Counted from the stretch's first letter, positions 28,534 through 40,200 are shown. The stretch: 64,000 bases of DNA from Azonexus hydrophilus DSM 23864 (GCF_000429605.1 NZ_AUCE01000016.1:1-64000); one strand, 5' to 3'. A program made the numbers and translations. Notes: generated by a model not told the origin, from the sequence alone.

Positions 28534-30657
28534 TTAGAACCCGCTTTCGCGCACCAATACCGAAATCACCTTGGTCATACCGGCGACCAGCAGGCTGCGT
28601 CCTTCCGCTTCAACGTGAACCGTGCCACGCAGGCGTACCGTTGGGGCGAGCGCTGGTTTGCAACCGGTCAGGCGGATGCGGTAAATCGGTGCGGCAGGTA
28701 TGGGGTTACCGCTGCGATCAATCCTTGTTGGCAGTGGACCACCGTGAGTACTGGCCAGTTCGGGATCTTCGATAATGGCAGCATTTACGTTCTCGACTTC
28801 ACCGACCTGACAAGTCCGCCGACCGCCTATGCCACTTTCGGGAACGAAGCGGGCCTGGCCGCCTGCATGCAGCCTGGGTAAATCGCTTTCGCCAATATAG
28901 GCGTCGACAATGCTGCTACGACGGTCAACGACGGTCAGTAATTTTTCCTTGGGCGTGACCCAGGTTCCGGGTGCGAGATCCTCTGCACGAAAGGCAATTT
29001 CGCCATCGCCGTGGGCGCGTAGTTCAAGCCGCTTGCTTTCTTCGTGCAGACCGCTGAGTCTGGCGTTGGCTTCCGACCACTGGTGGCGTAATACATCGCC
29101 ACGACCGATCAGTGCGTCACTGAAAGCCTGCTGCTCCAGTTGCTGGCGCGCGTGGTTTTCCTGAACCGTGGCCTGCGTCAGTCGATGCATGAGTTCAGGC
29201 GCATCAAGGCGAATCAGAAGTTCGCCGTTACTGACGCCTTGCTTGTCTGCAGCAGGATATTCCGCGATCACGGCAGCCATGGGCGCATAGACATGCTGCT
29301 CTGCAGCGGGGGCAAGAATGCCCGGGGCCCGAATTTCCGTTTGCCATGGCAGCGCGAGCCAGATCAACAACAGGCTGAGGCCGATGCTGAGGCGCCGGGT
29401 GGCCGGATTCCAGACAATTTGCTCCTTGCGTTTCCTCCACGCTTCAATTTCGTTGGCAATCGGGCGCAGGATGAACCAGCCGATTTCGACCAGCATCAAC
29501 AGAATGCCCAGGGCTTTGAAAAATGCGTGATAGACCAGCAGCGCGATCGAAAGGAAGAGCAGGAAACGGTACAGCCAGGTGGCGATCGCAAAAGCGATCA
29601 TGAAGCTTTGGCGCGATCGTGAAAATGATTCGGGAGGCGCATCTCCCCAGCCAAACAGGCGCTCGCGCAACCACCAGCGACCGAGTGCGAAGGCTCGGGC
29701 ATGCAGATTGGGGATGCCGAGGGTGTCGACCAGCAGGAAGTAACCATCGAAACGCATGAATGGACTGGCGTTCAGTGCCAAGGTCATCAGCCAGGAGGTC
29801 GTTGCCAGAAAAAGCGCCGCGGCTTTGGCGGGGCCTTCCGGCAGCAGAAGCCAGGCCCAGGTGGCAAGGATCGCCACCAGCGATTCCGCAGCCATGCCGG
29901 ATAGTGCAATCTGAAAGCGGGCGCGATGTGAAGGCAGTTTCCAGGCTTCGTTGGTGTCGGTGTATAGCACCGGCCAAAGCACAAGAAAGGCGACACCCAT
30001 CGTAGGTACCTTGCAGCCGTGATACTTGGCAACCAGTCCATGGCCGAATTCGTGGGCAACTTTGGCAACGGTCAGTGCCAGTCCGAAAGCGATCAGGGTT
30101 TCCGGTCCGGAATATTCAGTGAAGCCATGCAGGAGTTGTTCCCATTGCCTGATGACCAGGATGCCCGCAACCAGCGCGAGGATTCCGGCAGCCAGCCAGA
30201 AACGTTGGTCGAGAAATAGCGGGAGCCAGCGTTGACCTCGCGCCAGCAGCGTATCCGGGCGAAACAAGGGCAAGCGGAAGAACAGGTAGTTGTGCATCAA
30301 CCACTTTGCCCAGTGCTGTTTCCTCGCTTTCAGGGCTGTCGTCAGGGTTGCCGTATGTCGTGCGTCGTTTCCTTCGAGCAAGTGATGGCGTTCGAGAAAG
30401 TCGACGACGGATTTGATCGTGTCGATGTCTATCTCTAAGGTGGTTTCCTGATGGATTGCATCGACAATTTGCGCGGGGTCGCCGAGCGACCAGCGCGAGA
30501 GGATCTCAAAGGCAGGCCAGCCAATCTGGTAGAAAACGTTGGCTGCGGGATCGTGGAGATGCCAACTCGGAGCACCGTCGAGCGTCGCCGGGGCAGCATG
30601 AATGCCAAGGTCCTGACGCAGCGGTGGCAGCCTGCCTGACAGGGGTGGGGTAGGCAT
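28534..30657 (-). CDS. Fusion of PqqD-like domain, M50 intramembrane metalloprotease and HlyD-type adaptor
   Basis: A 707-residue inner-membrane protein. Residues 40-95 resemble a PqqD-type peptide-binding fold. A membrane part follows with the M50 zinc motif HEFGH (202-206) and the second-ligand motif NASPFMRFDGYFLLVD (Asp304), so the metal site looks intact. After several helices, a lipoyl/adaptor part begins near residue 445 (IRAPGILAPAAEQHVYAPMAAVIAEYP), with a short coiled coil and a beta-barrel (LAPGTWVTPKEKLLTVVD). The ATG at 30657 follows GGTGAG and the upstream stop; a GTG at 30675 would overlap that gene by 16 bases. It is last in the five-gene operon of the giant surface protein. 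The role is inferred as export-linked processing of that protein. Confidence 0.8.
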   Translation of the reverse strand: MPTPPLSGRLPPLRQDLGIHAAPATLDGAPSWHLHDPAANVFYQIGWPAFEILSRWSLGDPAQIVDAIHQETTLEIDIDTIKSVVDFLERHHLLEGNDARHTATLTTALKARKQHWAKWLMHNYLFFRLPLFRPDTLLARGQRWLPLFLDQRFWLAAGILALVAGILVIRQWEQLLHGFTEYSGPETLIAFGLALTVAKVAHEFGHGLVAKYHGCKVPTMGVAFLVLWPVLYTDTNEAWKLPSHRARFQIALSGMAAESLVAILATWAWLLLPEGPAKAAALFLATTSWLMTLALNASPFMRFDGYFLLVDTLGIPNLHARAFALGRWWLRERLFGWGDAPPESFSRSRQSFMIAFAIATWLYRFLLFLSIALLVYHAFFKALGILLMLVEIGWFILRPIANEIEAWRKRKEQIVWNPATRRLSIGLSLLLIWLALPWQTEIRAPGILAPAAEQHVYAPMAAVIAEYPAADKQGVSNGELLIRLDAPELMHRLTQATVQENHARQQLEQQAFSDALIGRGDVLRHQWSEANARLSGLHEESKRLELRAHGDGEIAFRAEDLAPGTWVTPKEKLLTVVDRRSSIVDAYIGESDLPRLHAGGQARFVPESGIGGRRTCQVGEVENVNAAIIEDPELASTHGGPLPTRIDRSGNPIPAAPIYRIRLTGCKPALAPTVRLRGTVHVEAEGRSLLVAGMTKVISVLVRESGF

Positions 30658-30659
30658 GC

Positions 30660-32006
30660 TCACCAGCCGATCCACTGGCGAGCCGTGGCCAGCGGGCGGC
30701 GCATCACGTAGTAAACGAGGGGTGCCCAGCCCGCATGAATCTTGGCGGTGCCGGTCAGCCCGAGACGCGGAACGGCTTCGCCGTCGACAAATCCCGCCTT
30801 CAATTTGTAGGCAACCATGCCATCGGCGGTGACCTCAGGCTTGTAGGCCATGTAAGACAGGCGGGCGTCGTAACTGAACTGCGGCGCATTGTTCAGATAC
30901 AGCGTTACCTTGGCATCTTCGGCAAAGTCGAGTACGTCGGCGACCGGCAAGCGGATCGTGATTTCCACCCGCTTGGGGTCGGCAATCTGCATCACGCGTT
31001 CGCCAATCACCACGGCACGGCCGATCCATTCGGTGGCATCGGTGAAAACGGCGACGCCGGCACGCGGGGCTTTGACCTGGACGCGATCAAGCAATTGCTC
31101 GGAATAGGCCAGTTCAGCAGCCTTTTCTTCCATCCGGCTACGTCGCTGGCTCATTTCCAGACGACCTTTGTCGTCATCGCTGACTGCGAGTTGGGCCGCT
31201 TGACGATATTCTTCGCTGGCGGCTTCGAAGGCCTTGCGGGCGACGGATAGACGGGTTCGCAAACCGGTTGTATCAAGGTCGAACAACGCCTGATTTTCCA
31301 CAACCGGTTGATTGGGACGAACATGCACGGTATCGACCGCCCCTTCCAGTGGGGCGCGAACCGGGAATGCATCCTTGGGCGTGACATCGGCGGGCGCCAT
31401 CACCGTGAGCCTGACCGGGAAGAGTAGGAATACAGCGATTGCGATGGCAACTTTCTGCTTGCGTTGTTTGCCTGCCGCCAGCCACTGCTGCAATCGGGGC
31501 CGCCAGCCTGGGGTGCGCCGGAAGAAGCGAAGGGCATGGGCAAAGATGGCAGCAAGTTCTTCGGCGATCTCGATTTCGCTTTCCGAAAAAGGCGTATCAC
31601 GAGCCAGTAGCCACCAGCCGAGTTGTTTGCCATCCACGCCATCCGCTTGCAGGGGCAGCGCGAGCGCATGCTCGGGCCACCAGTCCTGCCAGTCGGTCAG
31701 AATCGAAGTGCTGAGGTCTGCAGGGGGGGCTGCCAGGTCGAGGATTTGCGTCCGAGGCAGGGGGGGGAGTTGATTGGCGAGTTGGTTGAGCCACTGTACG
31801 TAGGGGGCATCTCGTTCCGTCGCCGGGATGCCGGACAGTGCAACCGTCCCCCCGTCCTGCAGCCAAAGTGCCGACTGGCGAAAATCGATGAGCTGACGGC
31901 TTTCATTGACGATGATGAAGCCAAGTTCTGCCTGATTGCTGGCAGTTCTGACACGTCGTCCAAGGTGCAGCACTGCACTCGCGACATGCTCGTTCGCGTT
32001 TTCCAT
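30660..32006 (-). CDS. HlyD-like adaptor with N-terminal cytoplasmic GAF-like domain
   Basis: A 448-residue protein. Residues 1-165 resemble a GAF domain (FIIVNESRQLIDFRQSALWL; LGWWLLARDTPFSESEIEIAEELAAIFAHAL), without obvious cofactor cysteines. A membrane helix at about 185-201 places the rest in the periplasm. There the adaptor fold shows a first lipoyl half (FPVRAPLEGAVDTVHVRPNQPV), a coiled coil (about 245-315), a second lipoyl half (VKAPRAGVAVFTDATEWIGRAVVIGE) and a beta-barrel. It starts 4 bases after the preceding adaptor gene and ends 2 bases before the M50 fusion. A sensory domain on a secretion adaptor is uncommon and could gate export. That is inference. Confidence 0.78.
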   Translation of the reverse strand: MENANEHVASAVLHLGRRVRTASNQAELGFIIVNESRQLIDFRQSALWLQDGGTVALSGIPATERDAPYVQWLNQLANQLPPLPRTQILDLAAPPADLSTSILTDWQDWWPEHALALPLQADGVDGKQLGWWLLARDTPFSESEIEIAEELAAIFAHALRFFRRTPGWRPRLQQWLAAGKQRKQKVAIAIAVFLLFPVRLTVMAPADVTPKDAFPVRAPLEGAVDTVHVRPNQPVVENQALFDLDTTGLRTRLSVARKAFEAASEEYRQAAQLAVSDDDKGRLEMSQRRSRMEEKAAELAYSEQLLDRVQVKAPRAGVAVFTDATEWIGRAVVIGERVMQIADPKRVEITIRLPVADVLDFAEDAKVTLYLNNAPQFSYDARLSYMAYKPEVTADGMVAYKLKAGFVDGEAVPRLGLTGTAKIHAGWAPLVYYVMRRPLATARQWIGW

Positions 32007-32010
32007 CCGG

Positions 32011-32763
32011 TCAGCGGCCTGGTGGCGAGAACTGGGCCCAGCCGCTCATGCCAGGCAGCAAGTTATCGATCCTTCCGTTAACTTCGGCGATTACCGGCAC
32101 GGTCTGGTTGACCGGATCAATACGTGCACCGATCCTGACTACGCTGGCGGGAACGTCGCGGTTGAGTTCTTCGACGCGCACGGTGAAGCGGGTGCCCTTG
32201 TTGACCCATGCGAGCCAGCGGGAGGGAATCAGCAGCTTCACCTCAAGTTGCCGGGCATCGACGATGTCGAGCAGGGGTTTGCCCTGAGCGATGAATTGAT
32301 GTGCGTCTACGTGCACCTTGGCGACCCTGCCGTCGTAGGGAGCGGTGATCGTGCATTTTGACAAGGTGGCGCGCATGGCAGCGGCTTCTGCTTCTGCTTC
32401 CTTGAGTTTTGCGGTGGCCTGGGTCAGTTCGAGAGTGCTGGCCGATCCCAATTCAACCAGTCGTCGATTCACCTGCAGGGTCTGGCGGGCCGCTTCGCTT
32501 GATGCTTCGGCTTTACCTAGCTGCGCCCGTTGTATCGTGCAATCAAAGGCGGCCAGTACCTGACCTGAACGGAAGGCATCCCCTTCGCGAACGGCGATCC
32601 GCGTCAATTTTGCGTTGATCTCTGCAGACAGTACAGTTTGCTGCTGGGCCGAGATTTGTACGCGAATCCGGTCTTCCGCCGGCTTTGTCGGGTCGTTGGA
32701 CCATGCAAAGGGACTGGCAAGGCACAGCAGGGCGCCGACGAATTGCTTTTTTGTGAACGGCAT
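32011..32763 (-). CDS. Periplasmic adaptor subunit (HlyD/RND-type membrane fusion protein)
   Basis: A 250-residue exported adaptor. It has a signal peptide (ALLCLASPFAWS), a first lipoyl half (LTRIAVREGDAFRSGQVLAAFDCTI), a short helical hairpin (about 70-130), a second half (CTITAPYDGRVAKVHVDAHQFIAQGKPLLDIVD) and a compact barrel. It is shorter than typical RND adaptors and has no membrane helix after processing. The ATG at 32763 overlaps the TolC-like gene's stop by one base (TGATG), so translation is coupled. It is one of three adaptors in the same operon. Confidence 0.85.
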   Translation of the reverse strand: MPFTKKQFVGALLCLASPFAWSNDPTKPAEDRIRVQISAQQQTVLSAEINAKLTRIAVREGDAFRSGQVLAAFDCTIQRAQLGKAEASSEAARQTLQVNRRLVELGSASTLELTQATAKLKEAEAEAAAMRATLSKCTITAPYDGRVAKVHVDAHQFIAQGKPLLDIVDARQLEVKLLIPSRWLAWVNKGTRFTVRVEELNRDVPASVVRIGARIDPVNQTVPVIAEVNGRIDNLLPGMSGWAQFSPPGR

Positions 32764-34286
32764 CAACGATTTCCGCTAGTGCTGCCCACCTGCGTCAGCA
32801 ATTTGGCCAGCTCGGCTACCGGCTTGTCGCTCAGTCCCGCCAGAGGCAGCGGGTCGCTGCCGAGCGTTGCGATCAATTGGCCGTAAGAAGACTGCATGGC
32901 CGCGTAGCTCTGATAGCGGCGATATTCCGACATCAATGCCGTGACGCCACTGCGAATCTGATTCAGCTTGTTTTGTGCGTTGATGTCCACTGCTGCTTTG
33001 GTATGTCCGTGAATTTTTTCGTCGATTGTAAATATTTCCTGGGAGAGCGCGTACTGACGCTCCCGCGCATTGTAATCCTGCCAGGCGACATGAACCTGCG
33101 TCAGGATGGCGACATTGAGTGCCAGTCGCTGCATGCGGCTGACTTCAGTCTGGTCCTCTGCCAACTGTATCTGTTTAGGTCCCGACAGCAGATTGAGTAG
33201 ATTCCAGGTGACCCGCAAGCCGGCATCGGTCCAGTTGTTGTTGGCCAGAAAACGGTTGCTGTCGTAATGCGGTCCAGCAAAAATCTCGATGCCGGGAAGC
33301 ATGCGAACCAGTGCCTTGCGCGTTTCGAGAATGCCGATACGTTCCTGAAGGTCTGCCTCGATCAGTTCCGGTCGTTGTAGCAGCGCCTGCTCTTCCATTT
33401 GTTCCAGTGTCATCTGCAGCTTGGGACTGAGCAAAGGGCCGGTGGGCAAGTCGAGTTTGAATTGCGTTGCCGGCGGCAGATTCATCAGGTTGGCCAGTTT
33501 CGGTTTGGCCTGGCGCAATTCGTCACGCATGGCTTCCAGTTGGCGGACGATGTCTAGCATGGCCTTGCGGTAATTCAGGGTTTCCAGCGGCGGACGAAGC
33601 TGTTCGCGCTCAACCGCTTCGGCATTGCTCAGCGCTTCGCGTACTTCGAACAGGAGTGGCGCAACCTGAGACTCAAGGGCTTCGGCACCAACTGCCAGCC
33701 AGTAAGCCTGGCGAACCTGATGCATCAACTGATGCACCGTCTTGCGCTGGCGTTCAGCAAGGATCAATGAGCGATTGGCTTGCTGGTGGGCCTGGAAATA
33801 ACTGACGCCGAAATCGAGTGCGTTCCAGGTGAAATTCAGGTCGGCGGTGTTTCTCTCGCGTTCCTGCGAGGTGGTTCGGCGAGTTGAGGGAACGATCTCT
33901 CCAGTGTCGACATACATGCTGTCGGACACCAGATAATTGTTCCGCGTGACATAACCCGCATTGGCTACCAGGCGGGGCAACATGTCGAATCTCGCGACAT
34001 CTGCCTGTCCAAGGGCCATCGCCTGTTCCAGCATCTTCACTCGGTGATCAAGGTTGTACTTGATCGTTCTGGCCATGGCTTCTTCCAGTGTGATGGGGCC
34101 GGTAACCGCCTCTTGATTGGTGAATAGCTGAAGCCGATCTGCTTTCAGCGTTTCGCTGCGTTCGGCTTGAGTAATCGGGTTTGGAATGACAGCGCAACCC
34201 GTGAGCAGAGCAGAGATGGCCAGTGCGACAATGGAGGTGGACCGGCGAATGAAGGGGCGGGCAGGAGACATGTTGATATTGGTCAT
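32763..34286 (-). CDS. TolC-family outer-membrane lipoprotein channel
   Basis: A 507-residue outer-membrane factor with a lipoprotein signal (lipobox LLTGC, Cys31). Two long helical repeats follow (for example ARFDMLPRLVANAGYVTRNN; LEMQ-type helices; QIRSGVTALMSEYRRYQSYAA). TolC-type OEP features include RPELIEADLQERIGILETRKALVRMLPG and AGLRVTWNLLNLLSGPKQIQLAEDQ. It begins 2 bases after the giant gene's stop codon. It would provide the outer-membrane exit for the operon's product. Confidence 0.9.
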   Translation of the reverse strand: MTNINMSPARPFIRRSTSIVALAISALLTGCAVIPNPITQAERSETLKADRLQLFTNQEAVTGPITLEEAMARTIKYNLDHRVKMLEQAMALGQADVARFDMLPRLVANAGYVTRNNYLVSDSMYVDTGEIVPSTRRTTSQERERNTADLNFTWNALDFGVSYFQAHQQANRSLILAERQRKTVHQLMHQVRQAYWLAVGAEALESQVAPLLFEVREALSNAEAVEREQLRPPLETLNYRKAMLDIVRQLEAMRDELRQAKPKLANLMNLPPATQFKLDLPTGPLLSPKLQMTLEQMEEQALLQRPELIEADLQERIGILETRKALVRMLPGIEIFAGPHYDSNRFLANNNWTDAGLRVTWNLLNLLSGPKQIQLAEDQTEVSRMQRLALNVAILTQVHVAWQDYNARERQYALSQEIFTIDEKIHGHTKAAVDINAQNKLNQIRSGVTALMSEYRRYQSYAAMQSSYGQLIATLGSDPLPLAGLSDKPVAELAKLLTQVGSTSGNR

Positions 34287-34288
34287 TT

Positions 34289-37200
34289 TCAGGAGATGTT
34301 TTTCTGGATGATGCGCTGATCGGCAATGCGTTGCAGCTTGTTAGCGATGAGGCTGCGTTCGCTATCCGATCCTTGGCGGCCAAAACGGGCGAGTTGCTCG
34401 TTCAGGCTTGCTTTGCCCCGGGGGATTAGCTGAGCTGACTTGGCGGCCACCGGAGTCTCGGTACGGTCAGGTGGCGTGTTGCTTTCCTGGCCGTCGGTAC
34501 CGCTTTCTTTTTCCGCGATTTCGGTCTCATCGGCTGTGATCCGCAAGCGGAATTCGGCTTCAACGATCTGCCCGGAATCGTCTCGGGCGACGATGCGGAT
34601 GTCCAGTGTGACTGACGTGCCAACGGGCGGAGTACCTGAGAATTTTCCGGTTTTTGGATCGAAAGTTAGCCAGTCGGGCAGCGCTTGACCATCAGCCATT
34701 CGTGCTTCAACACTGACTCGTGCCGAAGCATCCGAATGCGAAAACATACCCGAGGGTAGCAGGAATTCATTTGGCCGACCGATGATTGCGATTTGCTCAG
34801 CGGGGGCTGCAACCAGTAGTAACTCACGGGCTTGGCCAGTGGTGCTTGGGCCAAAGCTGATCAGGCTTGTCGTGCCCGAAGTGAACTGATTCCCCGAGTT
34901 TGTCGTGGTCTGGGCGGGGTTTTCCGACGGATTGGCCGTGCCGGATGCCGGATTTTCGCTGCTGTCGGAAATTCTCAGTGTGAAATCGGCGCGAGCCGTG
35001 TTGCCACGATTATCCGTTGCCAGCAAACGAATCTCCAGGGTGCCGGATGTGCCTGCTGGCGGCGTGCCCGTGAATTGACCGTTAGCCTTGTTGAACGACA
35101 GCCACGTCGGCAATGGCTGGCCATCGGAGAGTTCTGCCTCCACCGAGGTTTTTGCCGAGGTGTCCGAGTTTGCAAAAACCCCGGAAGGCAATTGGACGAC
35201 AGCCGTTTGATTGGCTTCCATCGATTGCGCGCCTGGCTGGACGTTCACGAAAAGCTGGGCGTCACCTGAGTTCGAATTGTCCTGCTGCTGGATGAGGAAG
35301 GAGTTTTCGCTCAGCGTTGTGACAGGCAGTTCGGGAATATCAAATACCAACGGGCTGTCGCCTGTGGCTTCAACAATAGGTGGTGGCGACAGCGTCGGTG
35401 GTACAAAAGGCTCCGGCGCCGGCGGGGGCGGCGGGGCAACAGGGGGTGGCGGCGGTGGTGCTGGTGGTGGGGGCGGTGGTGGTGGGGGCGATACCGGTGT
35501 GTCGTTGGATTTGGCGCCGCTTGTGTTCTCGGTGCCATTCGCATTGTAGAGGGTGCCGGTACCATCATCCTTGATGGTTGCAGTACCGATGACGGCGGTA
35601 CCGCCGGCGGGGGTGGCGGTGAGGGTGAAGGTTTCGTTGTTGTCCTGAAGGCTGTCCTCGATGACCGGGGTACGGACGAGGAAGCTGCCGCCGGCGGGGA
35701 TGGTGACGGCGGCGCTGTAGTTGGACCAGGAGCTTCCGCCATCGGTGGAGATCTGCAGATTGCTTGCGTCGGTCGCTCCGAAGTCGACGGCACCACCGGT
35801 GGCGGTGCCGGCAGCGAGGCTCAGGGTCACGCTCTGGCCGCTGGTGCCGGTGATGGAGAAGACGGCATACGGGGAAGCCTCATTGACGGTGGGGCTGGTG
35901 ACTGTGACGGGGGGTACGATTGCGCTGTCGTCATCCAGGCCTGTCAGGCTGGTAATGGGCGTGCCGCCTGTGATGGCTCCATCATACTTGCTGCCGCTGC
36001 CATCATCGACGATGGTGCTGACTGCCGCACGACTGAGATTTCCCGGGTTGCTGCCTCCGATGCTGGCGCGAAGTTCGAAGGTTTCGGCAACCTCGTAAAC
36101 ATCATCCTGTTCGCTGCGGATATCCACCCGCACATAAACTTCGCCAGAATCCTGTCCGGTCGGAATCACAGGCTTGTTGCTCGGGGAGTAGGTGCTCCAG
36201 GTACTGCCGTCATAGGAAAATTCGAAGGTGAAGCCGCTGATCGTCGCGTCCCGATCGCCGCTTGTGGCGGTGTTTGCCAGTGACAGGTCAAGCGTTTCAC
36301 CGGCGCTGCCGGTCACCGTGAAGATGGCATAGGTAGAACCCTCGTTGACTGGTCCTTCGGCAGTAATCGAAAGCATGTAATCTTTTTCGATACCGCTGCT
36401 GCTTTCGTTGGGTACGCCGCCAGTCAGATTTCCGTCATAACGTTTTCCGCTGCCGTCGTCGACGATGGTAGCCGTACCAACCGTACTGCGGCCGCTGAGG
36501 TTGGTAGCGACCAGTGCGTAGGTTTCCTCGCCTTCATAGACGGCCGGATTGTCGTTAATGATGGTGTTGCGGACAAACAAGGTTCCGCCAGCAGGCAAGG
36601 TGAATGGGCCGCTGTAGTTCACCCAGTCGTTTCCGTCGTGATACTGCAACGATGCGCCATAATCCGTGCCTGCCGTGGCGGAGCCGGCAATCAGCGCCAG
36701 CGAGATGGTCTGCCCGGCGGTGCCGCTGACGGTAAATACGGCATACGGGGAAGCCTCGTTGACGCGGATGCTGTTGATGGTGAGCGGACGATCATCGTCA
36801 AGGGTGTTGGCGGCCGGTGTCGTGTCTGGAGTCAGGTCGAGATCGGTTGCAGTAAATACTTCACCAGCACCGTCATCGCGGATGCCGCCTGTTCCTGCAG
36901 CACTGCTGCCCGCGGTGTTGGTTGCAGTCAGTTCGAGTGTCTCGGTCCCTTCATAAGCAGCATCCTGATAGACGGCGACGCGTACCATCAGCGAGGCGTT
37001 ACCCGTGGTTCCGGGAATTCGCACAGTGCCGCCTGTATACGCAACCCAGGTGTTGCCATCGTGATATTCAAGGGCAGTCGCGTGATCGATGCCGGCGGTC
37101 GCATGGCCGCTACCCACCCCGGTCGCTCCCAATGAGAGCGTCACCAGTTGCTGAGCCTGACCATCGACCTTGAACAGCAGGTAAGGCGAGGCTTCGTTGA

Positions 37201-40200
37201 CTGTTGTGCCGGTTACATTCAGGGGGCGATTGTCGGGGTTGACCGTGATCGCCATGAAGTCGGTGTCGCTGTTCCCGTCGGCATCCAGCGTCTGCATGCG
37301 CAAGGTGTCGGCGCCGGAAAATCCGGTATTTGGCGAATACTTCAGTGTTCCCAGCAAAACGTTGATTTGATCTCTGGTCCCGGTCAGTACCAGCGGGTTG
37401 CTGGCCGTGCCGGTGCCACTGACTCCAGCACCAGTCGCAGAGAGCGTGCCATTGGCGACAATCAGGCTTGTGCTGGTGATGTTGTTGTCGGCATCGGCAA
37501 CACTGATGCCGGAGAAGGTCAGTGTTTCATAGTCTCCCAGCGATGCCGTCGCCGGCAGGGTGTTGACCGGGGGTTGGCCTGGTGCCGCTGGTCCGGCATC
37601 GGTGACATGCACTGTCAGCGTGTAAGTGCTGCTGCTCAGGCTAGGCGTCCCTGTGATGTTATCGGATACCTGAAAGCCGATGGTCGTATAGCTACTGCCC
37701 GACTCGTTGCTGGAGGGCGTGAAAACGAGTTTCCCGTCATTGATGTCAGCGATCGCGATGATGTCACCGGCTGAGACCGCGACACCATTCAGCGTCAGGC
37801 TGCCTTTTGAGGGCAGGCTTGTGATCTTGACGCCAGCGAGGGCGTCGCCATCGATGTCGTTGTAGTTGCCGAAATCGTCAGCACGCAAGGTGACGGACGT
37901 GTTCTTCGCGGTCGTTACCGCATCGTTGTCACTGGTTGGCAGATCGTTCGATGCCGAGATACTGATGCTGACCTGAGCCGAGAACCGTTCGCTACCGCCT
38001 TCCGATGCCGTGTAGGTGACCGTCGGCACGGGACCGTTGTAGTTTGAATATGGCGTGAAGGTCAGCGTACCATCGCTGGCAATCGACAGATCGCCGATGC
38101 CATTCAGTGTCAGCGTGGTTCCTGGTGTCGTCGTACTTTGATTTCCCCAGCTGTAAGCTGTGACGGTCTTGGTGCCGCTACTGGTATCGTTGTCCAGTAC
38201 GTTGACTGTTCCCTGAGTGTCTTCCTGAACGTTCAGGCTATCGTTGGCTGCAGTGAACGAATAAGCACCGCTGGTGCCATCAATGCGAATCCGTAGCGTG
38301 GCGGTATTGCTCTCGGCATGACTGTCGGAAGTTTTGTAGGTGAAAGTCTCCGTGTAGCTTTGTCCAGCATTCAGTGCGTTGCTGGTCAGGGTGTAGGTAT
38401 AACTGCCATCGCGGCTGAGGCGAAGGTAGCCATGCAGTCCCGCCATCAGCATCTCGCCTGGCCCGGCGGTCGGTGCCGAAGCGCTGTTTGGGTCAGCGAA
38501 GGTCACCTGCTTGTTGGCAATCGAAACGGCCTGGCTGAGGGTGATGGTATCGGTTCCGATCGCTGTTACGGTGATGGTTTGACCGGTCGGCATGCCATCC
38601 CAGGTTGCGATATCACCAACAGCGATACTGCCTAAGCTTCCTCCGGTAAGCGTCAATGTATTGGAGGACGAGACGGTGGTGCCAGTCACTGCAATTTTTA
38701 CTCGGACATTTGGATCCTGGCCCTGCGCGCTACCAAGTACCTCAAATTCGGTGTTGTCCGGGTAACGCAGTACAGCAGCCGGGTCGCTGAAGATCAGGTA
38801 TGACGAGCCGCCAGAGCCTGCTCGCTGCACGGTGAGCGGTGTCGTGCCGTCGATATGGGTAGGGTCCTGCCAACTACCGTTGAGATAAACCTTGAGTGAG
38901 TAATTGACGTTGTTACTCAGTCGGGAGGTGTAGCCACCGCCTGCTGTCTGAGTGACCGTGTAGGTACTTGAGGTAACCGGCGAGGTTGCGGTAACCACAA
39001 CACTGTCGCCGGGCATGGTGATTACATCGGAGGTGCCAATACTGACCTCAAGTTGAATGCTGTCGACGTCGGTATCATTGTCAAGAACGTTTCCACTGAT
39101 CGATCCGTAATTACCTGCTGTTCCCGGTGAGACTTCCTTAATGGAATTGGCGTCGTCCACTGCTACGGGGGTATCGTTTGTGCCGTTGATCTTGACTGTC
39201 AGCGTGCTTGTCGCAGCATTACCGTTGGCGTCGGTGATCGTGTAAGTGAAGGTCTCTGTCTTGGAAGCGCCAGCGTTGAGTTGATCGACGACCGAGTCGA
39301 ACGTCGAATCGGGGGCGTAGGTGTAGGCGCCATCCGCATCGATGGTCAGCGTGCCGAATTGTCCCTTGATCGTGGTGGTGCCACTGGCGGCGACAGCGCT
39401 GTTGAACACGGATGTGACTTTGATGCCAGTTCCGCTGTCGTTGCTGAGCACATTCCCGACAGCGTTGCTGCCTGCTTCGTTGTAGCCAGCTTCCTTGGCT
39501 TCAAAGGCTGAGCCGGTGCCAGTGTCGGCGTTTGCTGTCGGCGGCGCAGGCGTGCTGGGGACGGTGATTGCCAAGGTGTAGCTGGCGGCGCTTGCTGCGC
39601 TGCCATCGGAAACCTTGAAGCCGATCGTGGTATCCGCCGTGGTCGTGTTCAGGCGTAATTTCCCTGCGTTGATGTCGGCGGCGGAAAATTCCGTATCGGT
39701 GGAACCATTCAGGGCGATGGTGACCCAGCTGCTTCCATCGAGATATTCGAGTGTACCGTTGGCAGGCAGGCTGGTGATGATGATCTTGGCCAGGGGGTCG
39801 CCATCGATATCCTGATAGTTACCGAAATCGGTCAGACCAAGATAAACGGTGCTATTGGGATTGACCGTCAAGCTGTCGTTGGAAGAAGTCGGTGCGTCGT
39901 TTACCGGGGTGACGGTGATCGACAGGACCGCGTTGGCCGTGCCGCCATTGTCATCGGTTGCCGTATAGGTCACGGAGGGGACGGCGCCGTTGTAATTGGG
40001 GGTGGGGGTAAAGGTGTAGTCGCCGTTGCTGTGGACAGTCAGATTGCCAACGCCGGCGATGCTTGCCGTGGTTGATGGATTTGCCGTGCCGGCAGATGGT
40101 GCGGCAACAGTGTAGGTGGTGTTGCCGATGACAAATTGGGTGACACGCAGGTTGTGACCGTCCGGGTCGCTGTCATTCGTCAACAGATTGCCCGTGTTGT

